A program made the translations under genes and the position numbers. Positions 61,735 to 64,000 of a stretch of 64,000 nt of DNA are shown here, piece after piece (the first letter of the stretch is position 1; every line of letters begins with the position of its first letter). The stretch lies in the NCBI RefSeq assembly GCF_021023085.1, contig NZ_PGCK01000007.1, positions 62,001 through 126,000 of the forward strand. The letters run 5' to 3'. The notes under the pieces are model-generated. The model ran no database searches and was not told the DNA's origin. It was given only the letters and a program-made list of their open reading frames with translations. This DNA comes from Methanooceanicella nereidis (GTDB taxonomy: Archaea > Halobacteriota > Methanocellia > Methanocellales > Methanocellaceae).

Positions 61735-62463
61735 ATGGTAAGCGTTATCGGGGACCTGGCAAGGAAAGAGATACTATCGTACTATCGAAGCAAACCGGCT
61801 ATCATCAGGAATATATTAATGCTGGCGATATTCTCTGTTGTCCCTATCCAGCAGATACATGCCGTTCTCGTCAGCGGAGGGTATACTGCATCAGCGCTTA
61901 CAGGCGCTCTTGAGTATTTGCTACTGTTCGCGTCGTTTTACGCTGTGGTAGTATCCAGCACAATATCCGCGATGGCATTTCCTCTTGAGAAGGATCAAAA
62001 GACGATAGAGCACCTGCTATCTTTGCCTCTGACGGATGGCGAAATATTCCTGGGGAAAGTTTTCGCGGCAGTGATATCCGGATTACTTTCTCTGGCTTTT
62101 ATATTCTCAATAATAGTGGGATATACGTTTTTTGCGGACGGAAGCAGGATCGTGTGGGATAGCGGGCTTCTGACACCATCGCTGATATTAGTCGTGTTCC
62201 TCCTTGCCCCCATGGTCGTAGTATTGTCCGTGTTCCTGATAGTCGCTGTGTCAGGCTTCGTTTCCAGCACGAACGAGGCATATATGTCTAGCTTCGTCGT
62301 CCTCGGAGTTTTACTCGGCCTGATATTCGCAAAGGCCTATCTCCCTGTAGAGCCGTTGATCTTCAATTTGCTTTTACTGGCCGTACTTTTAACGGCGATC
62401 TTTTTAGCCTATTTTATCAGTGTAAAGACATTCAACCGGGAAAGGCTGATATCAAGGGCTTGA
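61735..62463 (+). CDS. ABC-2 type transporter permease
   Basis: 242 residues with six membrane helices and a strong site 'ggagg' before the ATG. The N-terminus has 'DLARKEILSYYRSKPAII', the amphipathic helix of ABC-2 permeases of the type that move lipids, peptides or drugs, and a mid-chain charged loop 'AFPLEKDQKTIEHLLSLPLT', also typical. It works with the ATPase encoded just upstream. A T-run after a weak stem (62491-62499) may end the transcript. Confidence 0.9.
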   Translation: MVSVIGDLARKEILSYYRSKPAIIRNILMLAIFSVVPIQQIHAVLVSGGYTASALTGALEYLLLFASFYAVVVSSTISAMAFPLEKDQKTIEHLLSLPLTDGEIFLGKVFAAVISGLLSLAFIFSIIVGYTFFADGSRIVWDSGLLTPSLILVVFLLAPMVVVLSVFLIVAVSGFVSSTNEAYMSSFVVLGVLLGLIFAKAYLPVEPLIFNLLLLAVLLTAIFLAYFISVKTFNRERLISRA

Positions 62464-62674
62464 AATAGGGCACCGACGCTGACAGGCGCTAATTTTTTTT
62501 GAAATTTCATCAGCGGATAAGTTTTTCATAGCTTTATCGGTAAGCTTATTTGTTCAAACATAAAAGTATATATCAATTATATGCAATCTCAATTTGAGTT
62601 TTTGAACGGAACTCGTAGTATTTAAATATTTAAAATCAGTTAATTAACGCAAATAAATTTATGAAGGTACTATC

Positions 62675-63571
62675 ATGAAGTTAGAAGAGTTACGTCACGG
62701 CACCACCCTGTTAAAGAGAGGATTCGCCAAAATGCAGAAAGGCGGAGTGATAATGGATGTGGTGAACCCGGAACAGGCTAAGATCGCGGAGGATGCGGGA
62801 GCCGTAGCCGTAATGGCATTACAGGCCGTCCCTGCCGACATAAGAAAAGCCGGCGGCGTAGCAAGAATGGCGGACCCGGCCATCGTCGAGGATATAATCA
62901 ACGCGGTCACAATACCTGTCATGGCAAAAGCCCGAATAGGGCATTTTGTCGAGGCAGAGATACTGGAAGCATTAGGCGTCGACATGGTTGACGAATCAGA
63001 GGTATTAACGCCCGCCGATGAAAAATACCACATCGAAAAGACAAAATTCACAGTACCGTTCGTTTGCGGTGCCAGGGACCTCGGAGAGGCCTTAAGAAGG
63101 ATCGCCGAAGGCGCAGCCATGATAAGGACTAAGGGAGAGGCAGGCACCGGGGACGTATCCGAGGCAGTCAAGCACATGAAGATGATACAGGGCCAGATAC
63201 GCGAGCTTAAGGGCAAGACGCATGAGGAGCTTGTCAGGTACGCCAGGACAATTGAAGCGCCTGCAGACCTTCTTATCGAGACCGCAGAGCTACAGAGGAT
63301 CCCCGTCGTGAACTTCGCAGCTGGCGGTGTCGCGACGCCGGCCGACGCGGCATTGATGATGAGGCTCGGTGCCGACGGAGTATTTGTCGGGTCGGGCATA
63401 TTCAAGTCAGAAAACCCGGAGAAAATGGCGAAGGCGATCGTAGAGGCCGTAAACAATTACGACAACCCCGCGAAGCTTGCCGAGATATCAAAGGGTATCG
63501 GCACCCCGATGAAAGGCATAGGCGTCAGCACCATGCCAAAGGAAGAGATCATCCAGACACGCGGATGGTGA
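62675..63571 (+). CDS. pdxS: Pyridoxal 5'-phosphate synthase, PdxS subunit
   Basis: 298-residue TIM barrel that makes PLP from ribose 5-phosphate, glyceraldehyde 3-phosphate and ammonia delivered by PdxT. Landmarks: '[17 protein letters not shown]', '[16 protein letters not shown]', the imine-forming lysine in '[17 protein letters not shown]', the second in the '[12 protein letters not shown]' segment and '[17 protein letters not shown]'. PdxT is not adjacent; it must lie elsewhere. The TATA sequence 'tatttaaatatt' (about 62619-62631) lies before it. Confidence 0.97.
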   Translation: MKLEELRHGTTLLKRGFAKMQKGGVIMDVVNPEQAKIAEDAGAVAVMALQAVPADIRKAGGVARMADPAIVEDIINAVTIPVMAKARIGHFVEAEILEALGVDMVDESEVLTPADEKYHIEKTKFTVPFVCGARDLGEALRRIAEGAAMIRTKGEAGTGDVSEAVKHMKMIQGQIRELKGKTHEELVRYARTIEAPADLLIETAELQRIPVVNFAAGGVATPADAALMMRLGADGVFVGSGIFKSENPEKMAKAIVEAVNNYDNPAKLAEISKGIGTPMKGIGVSTMPKEEIIQTRGW

Positions 63572-63584
63572 TCCCCGATCGACC

Positions 63585-64000
63585 TTAAGGCAGGCTCGCC
63601 TGCCAATCTTTTAATATTATTTTTATCTCTTTTAGGCATTCATCAAAATTGAAAGCCCTGATCTCGTAATCCCTGCCGACAATAAAATGCATCAGGCCCG
63701 TGATCTTCATATTCTCAATGTCTTTACCGGATGGCTCGCTGCTATGGTATATATGAGAATGGTACACGCCTGTTATTTCCTTTCCCTGCGAATCTATCGT
63801 TTTCCAGACGTGATATAGTCTTTCGGGGTCTATCATGAACTCGTGCCCCGACCCGAGCTTATTTATCATAGGGATCGCTTCTTCGATATCAATAACGTCA
63901 TCGCGAGTCTTTCCTACAAGTATCCCGCACGCCTCCTCTGGTCGTCTTTCTTTACAATCACCTAATATCTCGTCTATGATGAAGCAAGGTATTTCAATAT
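63585..64000 (-). CDS. JAMM/MPN+ domain metallopeptidase (5' end outside window)
   Basis: About 138 codons are visible; the start lies beyond 64000. The zinc site H-x-H-x10-D is in 'YHSHIYHSSEPSGKDIE' and the catalytic glutamate is in 'RRPEEACGILVGKT', the complete set of an active Mov34/JAMM peptidase. In archaea such enzymes remove SAMP (ubiquitin-like) tags or trim sulfur-carrier proteins. The frame is open to the window edge, so the ATG at 63869 is internal. It converges with pdxS. Confidence 0.88.
   Translation of the reverse strand, partial: IEIPCFIIDEILGDCKERRPEEACGILVGKTRDDVIDIEEAIPMINKLGSGHEFMIDPERLYHVWKTIDSQGKEITGVYHSHIYHSSEPSGKDIENMKITGLMHFIVGRDYEIRAFNFDECLKEIKIILKDWQASLP
63589..63604. 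terminator. Convergent terminator hairpin between pdxS and the JAMM gene
   Basis: 'ggcaggc' and 'gcctgcc' form a stem around 'tc' within the last codons of the JAMM gene, followed by a T-rich stretch on the plus strand. It can terminate pdxS transcription. Confidence 0.45.

Overview
The window is archaeal and most likely comes from a methanogen or close relative; Methanocellales would fit, but no methanogenesis gene is present to prove it. The archaeal evidence is: TATA-box promoters with several apparently leaderless genes, many TTG/GTG starts, a tRNA gene without encoded CCA, an Sm-like protein, the Mre11-Rad50-NurA-HerA operon, the archaeal shikimate entry (ADH synthase plus DHQ synthase II), an iron-sulfur flavoprotein, a short MetE-type methionine synthase and a PGF-type surface sorting signal. 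No insertion sequence, prophage, CRISPR array or rRNA was found.

Layout. 1-9.4 kb: lumazine synthase, an aminotransferase, endonuclease III with an apparent CTG start, a 43-bp tandem repeat inside a hairpin element, an MFS transporter, a Mut7-C protein, a PadR regulator, the two-gene aromatic precursor operon, an anchored hydrolase and a cyclase-repeat protein. 9.6-17.1 kb: tRNA-Gln, then a pyruvate-dehydrogenase-type island (lipA, E1 alpha, E1 beta, E2, E3) facing a split lipoate ligase (LplA and LplB) and a rhodanese. 17.4-25.4 kb: two exported small proteins, an acyl-CoA synthetase and a phenylacetate-CoA-ligase-type enzyme in divergent orientation, a second copy of the hairpin element, and a four-subunit 2-oxoacid:ferredoxin oxidoreductase. 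25.7-36.7 kb: small genes (MazG-like, flavodoxin, Sm-like, a Cys-rich winged helix, a membrane pair), then a tightly overlapping mre11-rad50-nurA-barrel-herA repair operon and two regulator-like genes.

36.8-48.2 kb: a zinc-ribbon/methyltransferase-like protein, a tandem zinc-ribbon protein, DUF998 and DJ-1 proteins, an iron-sulfur flavoprotein, adenine deaminase, the MetE core, and a three-gene signalling locus in which CheB, CheR-PAS and a PAS histidine kinase are separate proteins. 48.5-56 kb: a DUF454 protein, a broken PGF-anchored surface-protein gene, a purine permease, three tandem TM2-type membrane proteins, an ABC exporter and a paralogue of ADH synthase. 56.3-64 kb: a flavin-binding protein, an AGCS symporter, two metal- or membrane-linked HTH regulators, a second ABC exporter, pdxS and the 3' part of a JAMM peptidase gene.

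How the genes fit together. The 2-oxoacid island supplies its own lipoylation: LipA inserts sulfur, LplA/LplB attach lipoate, and the rhodanese may supply sulfur. It coexists with a ferredoxin-linked enzyme, so the cell can oxidise 2-oxoacids with either NAD or ferredoxin. The repair operon encodes end resection as one translationally coupled unit. Four genes too short for routine calling were read directly (25679, 38429, 58584 minus and 60417). All functional statements rest on motif recognition by eye; no database search was possible.
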